Assembly: GCA_900548135.1 (NCBI GenBank) | Contig: URJC01000183.1 | Coordinates: 1-5,570 of the forward strand | DNA length: 5,570 bases | Reading direction: 5' to 3' | Source: an uncultured Odoribacter sp. | GTDB taxonomy: Bacteria > Bacteroidota > Bacteroidia > Bacteroidales > Marinifilaceae | Shown: positions 5,207 through 5,570 of the stretch, in pieces | How positions within the stretch are numbered: the stretch's first letter is position 1 | Layout of the letters: each line of letters opens with the position of its first letter | Program-made: the position numbers and the translations under genes | The notes under the pieces: model-generated | What the model saw: only the letters and a program-made list of their open reading frames with translations | What the model was told of the DNA's origin: nothing | Databases searched by the model: none

Positions 5207-5570
5207 ATGAAACGAGATGTAATGATATTGACCGGAGCCGGTCAGATTGGTATGGCAATAGCGCGCCGCATGGGCTATGGAAAGAAAATAGTTGTAGGCG
5301 ATAAAAAACGGGAAAACGCGGAGGATATTGCCCGAATCATAAATAATGCCGGGTTCGATGCAGTACCCGTTAAAATGGATCTTTCATCCAAAGAATCCAT
5401 ATTAAGCTTGATTGCCGAAGCCCGGCAATACGGTGAGATTTCGATGCTCGTTAATGCAGCGGGCGTATCACCGTCACAGGCTTCGATAGAAAACATATTG
5501 AAAGTGGACTTATACGGAACAGCCGTTCTGCTTGAAGAAGTCGGTAAAATTATCAAAGAGGGCGGTACCG
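5207..5570 (+). CDS. short-chain dehydrogenase/reductase, 5' part (cut by window end)
   Basis: The 121 visible residues are the N-terminal half of an SDR-fold NAD(P)H oxidoreductase (full length usually about 250-290). The nucleotide-binding loop reads TGAGQIG (9-15), a GxGxxG-like variant of the classical TGxxxGxG. D32 after the second strand, in VVGDKK, suggests NAD(H) preference. D58-L59 and the NAAG motif (83-86) are in the usual SDR places. Where the catalytic-tetrad Asn of helix 4 is expected, the sequence is VDLYG, with D101, so Asp appears to replace Asn. The Ser and the YxxxK of the active site lie beyond the window. The substrate is unknown. The ATG at 5207 has an AT-rich leader without a Shine-Dalgarno and follows a -7 element 41 bases upstream. 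The gene diverges from the AraC-type regulator and is probably its target. Confidence 0.92.
   Translation, partial: MKRDVMILTGAGQIGMAIARRMGYGKKIVVGDKKRENAEDIARIINNAGFDAVPVKMDLSSKESILSLIAEARQYGEISMLVNAAGVSPSQASIENILKVDLYGTAVLLEEVGKIIKEGGT

Noticed and set aside
5275..5556. Minus-strand 93-codon frame inside the SDR gene
   Set aside because: Shadow of the clearly recognisable SDR reading frame.
1..5570. CRISPR array, intact insertion sequence or toxin-antitoxin pair
   Set aside because: No regularly spaced repeats, no transposase with terminal inverted repeats and no small paired genes were seen on either strand.

Overview
The window looks like a chromosomal piece from a Bacteroidales member (Bacteroides/Parabacteroides/Odoribacter type). 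The evidence is moderate GC, AT-rich start-codon contexts without Shine-Dalgarno sequences, Bacteroidota-type -7 promoter elements (TAnnTTTG) upstream of several genes, a meso-diaminopimelate dehydrogenase of the short Bacteroidales form, and integrase and AraC proteins of types common in gut Bacteroides. The species cannot be fixed from the sequence alone.

Left part (1-3500), housekeeping or envelope genes: the last 18 codons of an unidentified upstream gene; ddh (75-980), a one-step dehydrogenase for the lysine and peptidoglycan precursor meso-DAP; a 141-base gap holding a long imperfect inverted repeat; a ten-helix EamA/DMT transporter (1122-2072); and, convergent to it, a PagL-like outer-membrane lipid A deacylase homologue (2069-3358, minus strand). 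The last two genes overlap by 4 bases at their stops, and a hairpin formed from the ends of both reading frames probably terminates both.

Right part (about 3500-5570), accessory DNA: a decayed tyrosine recombinase (nonsense codon, large internal deletion, 1-base frameshift, missing catalytic C-terminus), then an AraC-family regulator on the minus strand whose C-terminus is extended by about 29 unusual residues, and a divergent short-chain dehydrogenase/reductase that runs off the window end. This fits the scar of an old integrative element that left a regulator-enzyme pair next to core genes.

The 181-base araC/SDR intergenic region has a promoter-like element facing each way and, between them, two related 15-base direct repeats exactly 21 bases apart, placed as an AraC-type activator would need them to control the SDR gene. 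I did not find a clearly new biological system. The best leads are this candidate operator, the araC 3' junction with two competing hairpins, the branched inverted repeat after ddh, and the PagL homologue with an apparent substitution of the catalytic glutamate.
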